Positions 35,765-48,447 of a DNA stretch of 64,000 nucleotides are shown here, piece after piece. The position numbers and the translations under genes are program-made. Origin of the DNA: Boswellia sacra (lineage: Eukaryota; Streptophyta; Magnoliopsida; Sapindales; Burseraceae); NCBI GenBank assembly GCA_013180625.2, contig SNVD02015047.1, positions 310,001-374,000 of the forward strand, read 5' to 3'. Positions within the stretch are counted from its first letter, which is position 1; every line of letters starts with the position of its first letter. The notes below the pieces were generated by a model. It had not been told where the DNA came from, did no database searches, and saw only the letters and a list, made by a program, of their open reading frames with translations.

Positions 35765-36199
35765 GTACAATACGCTGTGAGAAGTTTTTTTAGTTTGAGG
35801 GCGGCCGGATATACTAGCATTTCTTTTCTATATTTAAGATTTTTTTGCCTGACATACATAACGATTCTGAATCTAAGTGCAGTATATATAAATTGTTCAT
35901 CATACTTTAATTTTTATTATAACAATGTTTCCTTATAATTGTCATCTAAAGAAATTAATTTAAAGTCTTCAAAAGAGACATAAATTAATAATATTAGAAT
36001 AAAGAAAAGAATTTTGATTCTAGAGCAAATTTGTATACTTAATCTTCTAGTGCTTCTATGTATGCCTATGTATATATAAAGGGGATGTCATTTGACCCCT
36101 TGAAATTACAAAATAGAAAAGGCTTGTAATAAGATAAGGAAGGAGAATCCATAGTATCAATAATAGTTTGACTAATCAAGATCTAGAATATCTAGCTAG
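35765..36199. other. 3' flank of GLOX stub (unit 1)
   Basis: No gene. Collinear with 56,650-57,057 downstream of the complete GLOX, with small indels. Confidence 0.85.
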
Positions 36200-36489
36200 T
36201 TACTTGATCTGAACCCACATGGCAATGCTTGGCACTCCTTTATAGACAGCATAAAGAAGGTAATAGCCAGGAGGAGCAACTGCGCCTGATTTGGGAGCAC
36301 CAAGTATAATGTTGTGAACTCCTGGTGAAACGTTGTTAACCAAATCCGCCAAACCTAAGATAAGGAGCCTCTGATTCATTGAAATACCGTGCATTGTAAA
36401 AGCTGGTGCATACATGGTTACCTTAAGTTCTTCCTTGATCAGGCTCGATTCATTTGATCTAACCTTCACAGAGAAACTCTTGCCATAAT
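36200..36489 (-). pseudogene. GLOX 3'-terminal stub, unit 1
   Basis: The last about 96 codons of an aldehyde oxidase GLOX on the minus strand, from KSFSVKVRSNESSLIKEELK to the end VPSIAMWVQIK. It keeps APAFTMHGISMNQR with the histidine that would ligate copper (His540 in the complete copy). Everything upstream is gone: at about 36,490 the homology stops and a hAT-family sequence begins, so the remaining open frame carries a TE-derived N-terminus. It cannot form the beta-propeller and is non-functional. Confidence 0.9.
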
Positions 36490-37086
36490 GATTATGACAC
36501 GACACGATTATGACACGAATACATTTATGACACAAGTAACACGAATATATATTATATACGATTGACATAATAACACGATTAACACGAATATTGACACGAT
36601 AACACGATTAACACGAATATTGACACGATTACAAAATAATATTAAATTTAAAAAGACTTAACTTAATATTATAGTTTTAGATATTTTAGTCCATACATGT
36701 ATCCAAATTTAAAATAAAAATAGAATTTTAAAACCTAATAAATTTTAAAACTTAGGATATTTTTGTCATTTAACAAAAATTAGAAACTTAATTCTGTAAT
36801 GTGTCATAATCGTGTTAACAATTTATAATCGTGTTAACGGGTCATAATCGTGTAAACGTGTCTTAATCGTGTTAGACAGGTCGTGTTTGTGTCTAACACG
36901 AGGACGACCCTTATTATTCGTGTTAGCGTGTCGTGTCGTGTTACCCGTTTAATAATCGTGTCGTGTTGGTGTTGAGTGTTAGTGACATGAATAATAAACG
37001 GGTCATGTTCATGTCGTGTCAATCTTTATCGGGTTACAGCTCAACACGTTACGACCACGACCCGCGAACACGAATTGCCACCCCTA
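36490..37086. mobile_element. Truncated hAT-family remnant joined to the GLOX stub
   Basis: The right end, inverted, reads TAGGGGTGGCAATTCGTG, and the body shares ATTATGACACGA, CGATTAACACGAATATTGAC and ACAAAATAATATTAAATTT blocks with the 31.6-kb element. The left terminus is missing: GLOX coding sequence abuts it directly. No matching 8-mer flank is found, so a deletion removed the left end together with the 5' GLOX exons. Confidence 0.75.
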
Positions 37087-38437
37087 TTTGTCAAGATATA
37101 ATCGTTATATGTTTTAAAAGCTATGATACCTTATTTTTTAATCCAACATAGAATAAATTGTAAAACAATTAATCAATTCTATAATATTTTTCTCAAATTC
37201 CTTTTGAACTATATATGAATGGTAATGGATTTTTTGACACAAAACTATATATAAATTTGTAGTAATTGATCCACAAAATTCAATGGTTGAGATAATTGAT
37301 AAGTTGATAATATTAAATGTAGTTTTTTAACTTTCAACCTCACATATTGGATTTTGTGAGATTAAGGATCATTAATTTATATGAATAAATTATGTTAAAA
37401 ATTTGTATTAAAAGATTCATTCATGAATTGTTGGTGAAGTTGATTTAACTTTTGAAAAGCAATCACGTTTGGGCTCTAAGATATAAAGGATATACGATAT
37501 CATTTGTAAATTTGTAAAATGAAACTATGCCTATAAATATTTGGGATTTGATTGTTACAACTTACTTGATTTAAAACTACAAATTATGAAAATAAAGCTT
37601 TGATTAAAAAGTTGTTAATTGTTTGGTTTAATAATTGCGTAAATTCTTTTCAATTTCTGTTAAAATAAAATTGTGTGGGAAGAATGATTTAGCAAAAATG
37701 CTAAAATAACATTGGACTTTTTGATACTTTAAAACTTTAAATAAGTTGTTTTATGTTCACTAGGATAAACCGAAATTTCATGCAATTCTATATAGACACA
37801 AAACAACTTATTTAATCATTTACAAGCTTTACTTCGTTTTTTTTCTTAATTTTTGTAATTACAATCAAACCAGAGGGAAGATCTCTTGACATTAAAAACC
37901 CTTTTTTGTCAATAGATAAGTTGGGAACAGAACAGGCACATAATTGATATTTATGTAATAAGCAAGCGCAATTGACATTTTGCTTCCAACATTATGCTCG
38001 TAAACTGCTTGACTTAAAAATTTTAATTGATAGATAAAGGCACAATAATATTATGTTAAACTATTTTTTAGCTTTCACACAAATACAAACGTGATAGTAA
38101 CAACATTTACACAAAAAGTTAAATTCAAACAGGGGTTAAGTAATTCAAAGTTAATTATTATCCAGTTGGGAGTTGGGAGCCCATGGAAGGTTTGTTTTTG
38201 TTAGGCAGAAGGGACCTTAAATTTTAAGAATGAAAGTTCAAATTTAGGACCATTTAGGTTCATTAAATTAATATTACGTGCCACTAAGGTATTGTTGATG
38301 CCCGTTTTGGAGGTAGCAACTTCTTAAAGATTTTATTGAGGAAAGTTTGAGAAGTAATTTTAAAAAATCCAAATATTCTTCTATAAACAGAGGCCACTTT
38401 ATTGGTATGCACATTGCACACTGCAACGACGCAGGAA
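37087..38437. other. Intergenic region upstream of beta-glucosidase pseudogene 2
   Basis: AT-rich with no gene. A TATA-like CTATAAACA lies at about 38,381-38,389, some 50 bp before the ATG at 38,438, and probably belonged to the beta-glucosidase promoter. The window starts too late to compare with copy 1. Confidence 0.6.
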
Positions 38438-41400
38438 ATGGCTATCCCTCAATTGTTTTCTCCTTGTAGCTTTATCACACTATTATTAATATTGCTTGCT
38501 GTTTTGAGGTGCTTTGCAAATGCAGCAGAGTTTGATTTGGACACTGGTGGATTGAGTAGAAAGAGTTTCCCACAAGGTTTTGTTTTTGGGGCTGCGACTT
38601 CTGCATATCAAGTAGAAGGAATGGCGCTCGAGGAAGGCCGAGGACCTAGCGTTTGGGACCCTTTTGTTCGAACTTCCGGTATAATCAAATAATAATATTA
38701 CATGCATTAATTGATATATTTGATTGTTCTATACATAATCATCTTAATCTTATTTTGTTGCTTTCATTTTCTTCTAATTGTGGCTACATTTTTTTAATAT
38801 ATCTGACACAGTTTTTTTTTTAATTTTTATTTTTTTTTGACAGCTGATAAAATTAAGGATCAATCTACTGCAGATGTTGCAGTGGACCAATATCATCGTT
38901 ACAAAGTGAGAAATATCCACATTATACTTATATATATTTTAAAAGAAAACAAAACTCATTTCAAATATCATAGTAAATGAATAAAAAATGAAAAACAATA
39001 TAAAATATTATATAAATTGCAACATTTATTAATAACATGATAAAATAGATCACAAAATCAAGCAAATTTTTTTTTCATATTTATATAGTATTAAATTAAA
39101 AGTTGTTCTAGATGCACCAAAATAAATGATATATCTTGACACCTATGGATAATTAAAAAAAAAATCAGATTTTTACACTATATATGTACCTCTCTCAATA
39201 GTTATTTATTACAAAAATTACCTCAAAATTAATATATACCCATATTCTCAACACATATTTTTATTTGCATTTACAAATTTATTTAATTCTTCACCTAAAC
39301 ATTTTGAGAAATCAAATTTTAGAAATCCACAATGATTCTTCAAGTTGGAATCTAGTAGTTGTGGAGATTTAGATTTTGACTTCATGTACGGTAAAGACTA
39401 GTTCTCATTTTTCTTGATTTATTCTTCAGATATATATACATACATACATACATATATATGTATATGTATGTATGTATGTATTAAATTGTATCAAATTGAG
39501 AGGTGTAAAATCTTATCAAATTGAAACAGTTCACCTTTTTTTATATTTGATTGGAGTGTAGGGATGATAATATGAGATTCTAACAAAACTTGATTGATTG
39601 CACAAAACTAAGAATTTCATCTTCTTGTTCAATTGGTTATCTTTAATAATCATGTCAATAGAAGAGATTTGTATATATAATTAATTTCATTTTAGGGTAA
39701 ATTAATAATTCATATGTTCTTTTAAGTATAAGTTTTCAATCTAAGGATTCCTTGTCACCTAAAATACAAAATTAAATTAATTTGTTTTATATAAGACACT
39801 TATTAAAAGTTTCAATCAACATTACTATTCCAAATATATATATATATATATGTACTATATAATGTAATCAAATGCCTCTTTTATTTGGTTAATTTATTCT
39901 TCTGATTTTACAGGAAGATGTTGATATTATGAAACATTTGAATTTTGATGCATATCGGTTTTCAATTTCATGGTCTAGAATTTTTCCAGGTAATAATTAA
40001 TCTCTCTTATTATGCCTTTGGATTACAATAATTCTGTGGCATTAATTTTTGACCCCCTCCTATGCGTGTCATGTCATTGTTAACTAGATGGAACTGGCAG
40101 AATCATTAATTGGAAAGGAGTTGATTACTACAATAATTTGATTAAATACTTACTTGAAAGAGGTAACTATCTTTATCATGCATGAGAGAATCCTAATTTT
40201 CGAAAAAAAAAAAAAACTTATTTACTTGTAGAGACTTCTAATTATACTATGTCAATGAAGAGAAGCATATATGAAGTGTTTAAACTTTTCCATGTAGGTA
40301 TCACCCCATACGTGAATATTCATCATTTTGATCCCCCAGATGCTATTGAAAAGAAGTACAAGGGATGGTTAAGCCACAACATAGTGTACGTACAAAAGAG
40401 TGGCGCTACGTTTGGACCTGGAGGGGCAGTTGCCCCTCATGGATTTCAAAAATTTTTTATTTGACAACTCTATATGTTTATATGTTTAATAAAAATATCC
40501 TTAAATGTTTAAAGATTTATGATAAGAATACCCCTTGTTTATAATTTTAGAAAATAATCTCCTACGTATTTAAAAAATCGGAACTTCAATAAATATTTTA
40601 ATTAGCCTTTTTCATAGGTAGTTCTAAATTTTATTTTTGATTAAGTTTGCTACCCCTATACGTGTATGTTATATTATTCTATAATTTATAGGAAACGAGA
40701 TCAATGCGATGAATGTATTAGTTAAACATTTTGATACATATTGTTTCGAACTCTTCAGGGAAGATTTTACTAATTATGCGGACTTCTGCTTCAAGACATT
40801 TGGAGATAGAGTTAAGAATTGGTTTACACTTAATGAACCAAAAGTAGCAACTATTTTTGGTTATTGCGATGGCACAATGGCTCCTGGAAGATGCTCTGGA
40901 CAACCATATGGTACCTGTGAGGAAGGCTCGTCTGCAACTGAACTTTACACAGTTGGCCATAACATGATTTTAGCCCATGCATCAGCAGTTCAGAGATACC
41001 GTAAAGTGTATGAAGTAAGATCATCAATTTTTTTTTTATTTTTTGACAAAGAAACGAATAGTTATTTAACTTGCGCACATTTTCAGGCAAAACAAATGGG
41101 AAGGATTGGAATTGTCCTAGATATTACGTGGTATGAACCTCTAACCCAAAATCAAACTGACCTACTGGCAGCTCGAAGGGCGACGAACTTCCATGCTGGA
41201 TGGTAAAATGTTTACTCCTTAGCAATCTTCTACTAGTATCGACATTATAGTACTCTATTAAAAGAAATTGAAAGAGGTACATAATCTTACCGTTGTACCT
41301 TTACCTATAAATTTAAGTTTCTAGCTAGGTTAAATGATTTCTTAATACTTAAAAAAAAAAAAAAATCTAACAGCTTAGTGGTCAATTCTCTTAGGATAAG

Positions 41401-42676
41401 GACATCTTAGAAATAGTTTAAATCATCACTGGGGCGTGTTGCACGCTTATCTATAGGTCAATTAGCTTCTTAAATTATGTATCTTATGAAAATGCCAAAT
41501 TATATATGGTTTTAGAATTTAATTAATAGAAATGAAGATCTATACTCGATTAGAATTAGATCAACTTAATGGAAATACAAAATCATATATTGATCGTGAT
41601 GTAGGTTTTCGGATCCCATTGTCTACAGTGAGTACCAGGAAGTAATGCGGTGCAGTGTTGGCCGCAGACTACCACGGTTCACCAAAGATCACGATATGGA
41701 CAACATCGTTTCTACAGTGTTGAAACATCTTAGAATTTAATTAATAGAAGTAATGCGGTGCAGTGTTGGCTGCAGACAATGGGATTTAAATTAGATCCCA
41801 TTGTCTACAGTGAGTACCCAGAAGTCAACTTCTTCTAGAAGAGAAAAAAATGGTGAAGGGGTCAGTGGACTATTTGGGTATTAATCAGTACAGTTCTACC
41901 TATGCACAACATCCAACTGATCCATTTCCTCCGATTTATCGTCCAACAAAAGGAGAAGAAGTTGACTCACTTGATATGGAAGAAGAGTTTGACCAACTTC
42001 TTGAAGAAAAAATAACAACAAGCCTATCACGTCCTCCAAAATTATTAATTGGGCTACAATTATGATAGAAATGTTGAAACAACTAGTAAGATTTCTCTCA
42101 ATTCCTTCTGGGAAAATAAAAAATTGAAAAGAAGATTATACTTCAATTTCATCTTGATATAGAGTTTCTTATAATAATAATTTCTTTTCACCTTTGCAGA
42201 TGAGAAAGATGGAGAGCCAATTGGTGCACATAATGTATTTATTCTTTTATCTTAAACAAAGTTTCTTTATCCCGTATATACATAGGGAGAGCACATTTTG
42301 ACACAAGATTAGACGCACACGCAGAGAGAGACCCTCCTGTCGTTATAACAGAAAATGGTAAGTTAATATTGAATGTTAATTAATTAAGTCAAATTTTTAA
42401 AGCTTCCGCTAAATATAGAAGAAATATTTAAAATAAAATTGAAACTAACATTGTTGATGGACGTAATTTGGTCCATCAGGCATGGATGACGCTGGAGATA
42501 TCCTGTTTCCATTTGGAGTGCATGACACGGCAAGGGTGAATTACTATAAAGGTCATCTGGGTGCAGTGAAGGATGCAATTAAGCGTGGAGCAAATGTTGT
42601 TTATTTTGATCGCAAGGACCTGAAGCGGTATCCCAAGTTGTCGGCCTATTGGTTCCAAAAAATGCTCAAAAAATAA
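38438..42676 (+). pseudogene. Beta-glucosidase pseudogene 2 (GH1, BGLU44-like)
   Basis: Better preserved. ATG at 38,438 and a signal peptide ([14 protein letters not shown]). Exons 38,438-38,678, 38,844-38,905, 39,914-39,989, 40,088-40,162, 40,298-40,385, 40,759-41,014 and 41,087-41,202 join in one open frame with GT-AG introns; lengths 76, 88, 256 and 116 are those usual for plant GH1 genes. The acid/base motif TLNEP is at about 40,835. Exon 8 (from 41,605) is scrambled and hits an in-frame TAA at 41,738-41,740. A reading frame resumes at about 41,839 (MVKGSVDYLGINQYSS). Exon 10 keeps only PPVVITENG (nucleophile Glu, about 42,330-42,357). Exon 11 (42,480-42,600) runs straight into the end of the last exon, losing the GYFAWSLLDNFEW region. 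A truncated transcript is possible, but no active enzyme. Confidence 0.9.
40386..40758 (+). other. Intron 5 of beta-glucosidase pseudogene 2, with TE-like core
   Basis: A genuine intron position (donor GTACGT, acceptor TTCAG; exons of 88 and 256 nt on either side keep frame). The interior begins AAGAGTGGCGCTACG and has GGGGCAGTTGCCCCTC, and near 40,650 GCTACCCCTATACG, suggesting a small decayed transposon with TACGTACA/TACGTGTA as a weak 8-mer flank. The identity of that element is uncertain. Confidence 0.5.
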
Positions 42677-44300
42677 TTAAGCTTCAACGCTCTCAGAATC
42701 AATCTCTGATAATCTTTAAGTGACTAATTATATGCTATAATAAGGGAAGTGGTCATGTTGTAATAAATATAAACTCTCATAGAGTTGAGAGTTGATCTCT
42801 ACGAGAGTTGATCTCCTATAAATAAATTATCTACTATGCCTTCCACCCCTTTTCATTAAGATGTTATATCTATCTTATAATTATGTATAAGCTATAATTA
42901 ATTATCAATATGATGACGACATCTATAAATAATATTATCATAGGTCGGCCAATGGCACTTAAATTTTTAACTTAAATCTAAACACCAACTATCATCCATC
43001 TCAATATTATATAACGGTTGATGATGAACTTAAAATTAAAATAGTAAACGTCACTTACACCGAATTATTTCTCAATTATCTGAGAAACAATGTTCTTTTT
43101 TTTTTTTTCAACTTGATCTCGACGCCTTTTCATCTTCACCAAGCAAGACCTTAAGACTCTTTAACACTAAATTCTTCCTCAAATAAAATTGATTTATTGA
43201 GAAAGAGAAATTAAAGGATAAGTTGCTGTTTGAAATTCATGAATGACTTTCTAAACATTTATGGGTTTTATTTTAACTCCAGTGTTTTTTTTCTACAGGA
43301 TCTTTTCTGCAAGTCATCCCGAGGCTTTCAAGCGCATCCAAGCAATTTTTATTCGATTGAAAGGAATTAAAGAGGATCATATTTCGTTCTTTTTTGCCCT
43401 CTAAAACTGATTTGCAAGATTTTGAAGGGTAATTAATTTCTTGCTCCAGGCCCAAACAAATCTTACTCCAAAAAGCCTCCCATGAGCAAAATTCACTCGA
43501 GATTCGAAATAAAAGTAGTGATAGAAAATCATTTGCATTCATATCAGACCTTTTTCTTTTTGGTTTCTGATATGATTTTTTTTTTTGTATTTTATCTTTT
43601 TTTGTTTATTATTTGTTGTTTTAGCTTTTCTATAAGAGTCAATTTAGTATGGGATTGAAAAATAAAAAGAAACTCTTACGGTTGAATACTTATATATACA
43701 GTGGCATCATGTAAAAAATAAAAATTCATAAGCTCACTTGAATCATAAAAATAGGACTGAGACATTTGGCTTAATAAGGATCTTGTTTGATTTATTGAAA
43801 ATTAGAAAGGGGGTCTGTTTTATTTTCCATCACTTTCATGGCACGATAACCAAACTTTATTCTTAGCTCTTCACAGGGTCTACTTCTTTAATTATTACAT
43901 TAGAATGTTGCTCTCTTTAATAAATTTCGAACAATGAAGAAAAGACATAGTTACAACTCTATTTACAGCAAATCTAAGCTTTGCCACAAAGCAAAGTTAA
44001 ATGCATTAATAGTCATGCTTTTAGAGAACACCTAAAACTACAACTTTAACCGCTTCGGCATGTTATGCTCTTTTTCCTTGTGCTTTTGAAATTACACATT
44101 TGTTGCTCATTGATCAAAGCATCTTCATCAACGTAGAATCGTAGACGTGGGACATGTGAAGCTTTTGCTTTATATAATCCAAGCTAAGCAAGTGTCAATC
44201 TTTGAGTTAGATTATGTAAGGAAGGGTAAGAAGATTTTTTATTGATTTTCATATGTTGGTATATGTTTGGCAGGACATGAAGTATATATATAGGGCGCTT
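42677..44300. other. 3' flank of beta-glucosidase pseudogene 2
   Basis: No gene. Collinear with unit 1 (7,005-7,661, then 20,583-22,380). It contains the CACTA empty site at 43,347-43,349 and lacks the solo LTR found in unit 1. Confidence 0.85.
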
Positions 44301-44680
44301 TATGTCAACTTCAAATGACTCTGGAGGACGCAGGAAAACACTAAGGAACGTTGGGGACGTTGCAGTGTTCGTTCCAGGATTCAGGATACCCAGAACTTTT
44401 GAATTTTTTCAGCTACATGGAGATGGGTGATCTAGGTGCTTCGTTGAATGTTTGTCAGCTCTTAGAACAAGGATAGTTGTCATGGCAGGCCAAGAAACAC
44501 CCGTTCCTACAAAAACAAGAAGATCAACCTCACAACATGGATAGTTGAATTATCAGTAGGCCTAGCCGCTTGTAGGTTTTGTTGGATTTTTGTTTAATAA
44601 TGCAATTTGACCTGTTCTTATGCAGGAGGATCCATATTGAGTGATCTTCAGCAACCGCAAGCTCTTGATAAAAAATGATA
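44300..44680 (+). pseudogene. BRO1-domain (endosomal targeting) gene fragment, unit 2
   Basis: Exon 1 (about 44,300-44,546) reads STSNDSGGRRKTLRNVGDVA, VFVPGFRIPRTFEFFQLHGD and LSALRTRIVVMAGQETPVPT, with a TGA after HGDG. Exon 2 (44,627-44,680) reads GGSILSDLQQPQALD. The pattern matches the N-terminus of plant BRO1-like domain proteins (At5g14020-type), which act in endosomal sorting. The rest of the BRO1 domain is absent. The 3' half of this fragment is duplicated at 48,565-48,773 on the other side of the second CACTA-like element. Confidence 0.72.
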
Positions 44681-44761
44681 TCCCATTATTTACTGATTAA
44701 ATAAAAAATATATAATACTTCAGCGAACTAAGGTGGATAAGCAAAGATGCAAATTGTAAAA
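44468..44761. repeat. 293-bp direct duplication, left copy
   Basis: Begins CAAGGATAGTTGTCATGG within BRO1 exon 1 and ends GCAAATTGTAAAA. Nearly identical (about 98% by eye) to 48,565-48,857, with the CACTA-like element between them. Confidence 0.93.
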
Positions 44762-45059
44762 AATATATAATACTGTAACAAAGAAGACTTTTTACGGCGG
44801 GCCAAAACCGGCGTAAAAATACTTCTACGGCGGTTGTGCGGCGGTTCACAATCGCCGTAAAAACAACCGCAGTAAAAGCTTTTACGGCGGTTTTAACCCG
44901 CCGTAAAAGACTTTTTACGGCGGTTCTTTTGTTCGACGCAAAAACAGACGACAAAACTATAACTTTTTTATGATAAACAGTAAACCGCCGTAAAAACACA
45001 CCCAACCGTCGTAAATGATTATCTCAAATTATTTTGCATCGACCACGAAATCGCCATAA

Positions 45060-46740
45060 AAAATCCTTTTTTCAGCTTTATTGCTTTTACTATTTTATAT
45101 TTAACTTCTATCAAAAAAATATTTTGATATGCTAATCATGGCTTGTGAAACATAACAGAAAAAATGAACTTCAAACTAAGTAGGTAAATGTACATTGTTG
45201 TGCTGGTAACTGGATAATATCTATAGAAAATAGAAAAAAATTCAATAAATTTTGAACTGCAACTAAAATTTTATTTTCTATACAACCATTTGAACTAGTA
45301 AACAAATTGGAGCTATAAGAAAACTAAAAAGTGATCATTACAGGCATTTAAACGTTGCCAATTAATCGGGGTTGACAAAAATGCTTAACAATTTGTAGAA
45401 ATTGAACTGTTTACTCGTGTCTGCAGAAAATCTTCAAAAATGGTTGAGGTAGCACAGCCCAACTCTTGATGGTTGGTACATATATCTCCATCATCATGAG
45501 TTGATCTTCAGCTTGTGATTTTATTCAATAATAACAGAACTAACAAGAATATAGACAACTCAAGCATAAACTTGGGAAGTGTCACTCGTTCAACGATTTG
45601 TTGCCACCTGAAAGCAAATACAAAGCATAAACAAATTTTAACCCAACATAAATTATTAGTAATCCATCATCAGCACAGAACCATCATAATCAAGTATGAA
45701 AACCTTTAATGTGATAAAGCAACTAATTACATGATCAAATTTGTATGTAAAAGCAAGATATCCAGAAAACGTGCATGCTTTTATTACATATGAAAGAATA
45801 ATATGATGACATGTAAAAGCAAAAGAGGAATATGCTGGCAACATGTTTATCGAAGTCCTCCAATCATGCAAAAAGTCATGCTGTCCACTTTAATAAAGCA
45901 ACTCAATATAAGAGCTTCATAAAGACCAAAGCTAAATTCTCCCACCTAAGATAATAAAGTGGGACCTCCACTTTTGACATGACTCAATGATTGATTTGTA
46001 ATTAATTCCCCAGTTTTCTACTTCAACTCCACTCTGGAAAATTCAGTACAGCAGTGATTCCCTGATGCAGAAATTTCCTAGTTGTTAAACATGAGAAATG
46101 GAATGGAATAACTAAAATGTTCTAAATGAATATGCAACCAACCAGACGGCAAAGAAATAAAATCAATGAAAATATATCCAGACAACACCTGCACCTTTGC
46201 AGATAGTCTAAGGCAATAGGAAATATAATGGAAACCACAAATAGCACAGGCATCAACAGTTGAGAACTGGATTTGCCACAAGAATTATGTAAGGCAGGAC
46301 AAAAACCAGTGAGAACAGCAAACTGCTTATATGCGAAAGTGTATAATTAAAAAGATCACTGCTTCAGCAGAAGGCTAAGAAAATAGAATATCTATTGGTG
46401 CAAGATACAACTTTCCACTCATATTTAAATTGATATCCATAAATTATTCCTTTTGGAACATTTCCAACGAACAATAGAAATTTCATATTTATGTTACTGT
46501 TGTTAAATTATATTATTAATTTTCTCTTCTAATTGTTAATTAAAAAAGAGACACTTACCGCATTAGACAAAGTTTTTACATCAGCTTCATTTTGTATGCA
46601 TGACCCCAGGTATATTTGCTCTATAATCTATCAAAATGAACACTAATGTTATGAGTAAGAGAGAAAGCATTCTACTCAACATCATAGATCCATATACTAT
46701 AGATTATTTAGAGGATGAACATCACACCTTATTGTAGCGC
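45060..46740. other. Interior of second CACTA-like element, no recognised gene
   Basis: AT-rich; only short frames on either strand. May contain introns or 3' parts of the LSF1-like source gene, since it lies downstream of it on the minus strand, but I recognise no exon. Confidence 0.45.
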
Positions 46741-46765
46741 ATACCAAGAGAGTGATTTTAGTATA

Positions 46766-48130
46766 GCTCGCCTTTAGAATGATCTAGTGCCTTAATATAC
46801 TCCTCCAGTGGGAAGCTCCCATGAGCCCATTCTCCCTCTCCAGACTCTTCTTCAGAGAAAACACAAACAATTTGGTTCAGAGGCTGAGAAAGAATATTCT
46901 GATCAGACAGTGATTGAACGTTTCCATTTTGATTATTCAACAGCTTCCACCCCTGAGCTGATAGAAACTTAGCAGAAAACACAACAAACCCAACTTTCGC
47001 ACAGCGTTCAGAAGACACTTTTAAATTTGATGCCAATATTGCTTTGTTCCAAGTGGCAACAGACAAGCGACCTTTATTAAATAAAATATCAAGGTCACTT
47101 GAAAGATGCAGTTGTTGAATTGGAAAAGGAGAGAAAGGTCTTTCAAGGACTTGGCTAAAAGATCCTGTCTTCTCTGTCAGCATCTTCCTGAAGAAACCAA
47201 AAATTGAAAAAGATAAAAAGATGGTGATGAACAGCACAAATTGCCAACATCTAAAAAGTTTGACAATAAGCTACAAATTTAATTGCAAGTGAGAAGAAAC
47301 ATAATATGATTAATCAAGAACATAAGGTAAGCACAAGGCAATGCTTCACCCTTCCCCCAAATCTATAAGTTTTCTCACCTAAATTAATTCACTCAGATGC
47401 ATAGTGTAGCCGTTTTCACGGCCAACTGCTACCCAATCCGTAAAATCCACTCAGTAAAATTATCAATAAATCAATTGCTAGCAATTTCCTGCCCTAGGAT
47501 ACTAGAAAAATCCAATTCCATAATAATTTATCTTAATGCCATAATTAATTATTGAATAACCAAAAAAATCATACATTACAAGCACTACATAACGAATAAA
47601 CACCTCCACACACTAAATTCATATCTTTTTATGACTTTTAGCCAAAAGTTAGACAGAGTGTGACTCAACTACCCCCAAACACAAAAGAGATATCGTTTTC
47701 CCAAAATCGCTTTCGTTGCCGAAGCCCAACTAACGGCCGTGTCAGATCAAGCGCCCGATCAACCGACAGCCGTACGCAATCACGCGCGCAGTTATATTGT
47801 CGATTCGATTACTAATAAACATCAGTTACTTACTGCATATCGGCGATGTCGTTCAACTCAGTAAATCTCCCACCAGACGAATCACTTGCCTTCTTTAACG
47901 TGTCACCGATCATGATGATCCGCGACCTCTCCACATTACTCTAAAGAACGAGACAGCAATAACAATAATATCGATACTTTCTTAAATTTTTTGAATCAAA
48001 TGCTTAAAAAAAGAACGAATTGGAAGACGAGTACAAGTCATGATGTAACTACCCCTTTTCTCAGAGAGTGAACGATGGTTTTGCCATCCGCACACAGCGC
48101 GAAGCGAATTCCAAGAGGTTTCTCCAACGT
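46766..48130 (-). pseudogene. Captured fragment of LSF1-like phosphoglucan phosphatase gene
   Basis: Minus-strand exons in order: about 48,053-48,130 (VTLEKPLGIRFALCADGKTI then VHSLRKG), 47,835-47,940 (SRIIMIGDTLKKASDSSGGR), and about 46,766-47,186 (SFSQVLERPFSPFPIQQLHL, RLSVATWNKAILASNL, EWAHGSFPLEEYIKALDHSK then GELY). This is the PDZ-like region and the linker before the dual-specificity phosphatase domain of LIKE SEX FOUR 1, a chloroplast starch-breakdown protein. The phosphatase and carbohydrate-binding domains are not captured. The frame closes with a stop immediately after GELY where the donor should be. Transit peptide missing. Confidence 0.8.
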
Positions 48131-48184
48131 GACCATATACTCATTCAAATTCATCTTGAAATTTGAATTGCTGTTACTGGACAA

Positions 48185-48447
48185 TTGCATGAATCGTCAA
48201 AAATCATTTTTGACGTGTATTCGAGTGGGAAACCGAAGAATGAGGAGACGAATGTTGAGTTTGAAGTTGCTGAGAGGAAGACTGAGTTGGTCAATGGAAA
48301 TGTAACTAAGATTTCAGAGATTGACATGAAGAAAGAATCGGCGAATTCGGGTTCGAGTGGTGTGGAAGTGAAGGGGAAAGAGGGGCCTAGGTTTAGGGAT
48401 TTGGGAGGGAAGAAGAGTATGTTGGAGGAATTAAAAGGGGGAATTTT
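48185..48447 (+). pseudogene. Captured fragment resembling CDC48C/NVL-type AAA ATPase
   Basis: Plus-strand open frame, head-to-head with the LSF1 fragment. It encodes an acidic/Ser-rich linker (SSKIIFDVYSSGKPKNEETN...) ending with GPRFRDLGGKKSMLEELKGG. The P.F.DLGG....L.EL pattern is the start of an AAA domain; with the preceding linker I place it closest to CDC48C-like (NVL/Rix7) proteins. The ATPase domain itself is absent and the frame runs into element terminus. Family is a moderate-confidence inference. Confidence 0.45.

Noticed and set aside
40386..40758. Insertion disrupting exon 5/6 of beta-glucosidase copy 2
   Set aside because: Exons of 88 and 256 nt with GTACGT donor and TTCAG acceptor restore the frame exactly, so it is the standard GH1 intron 5, not an interrupting insertion.
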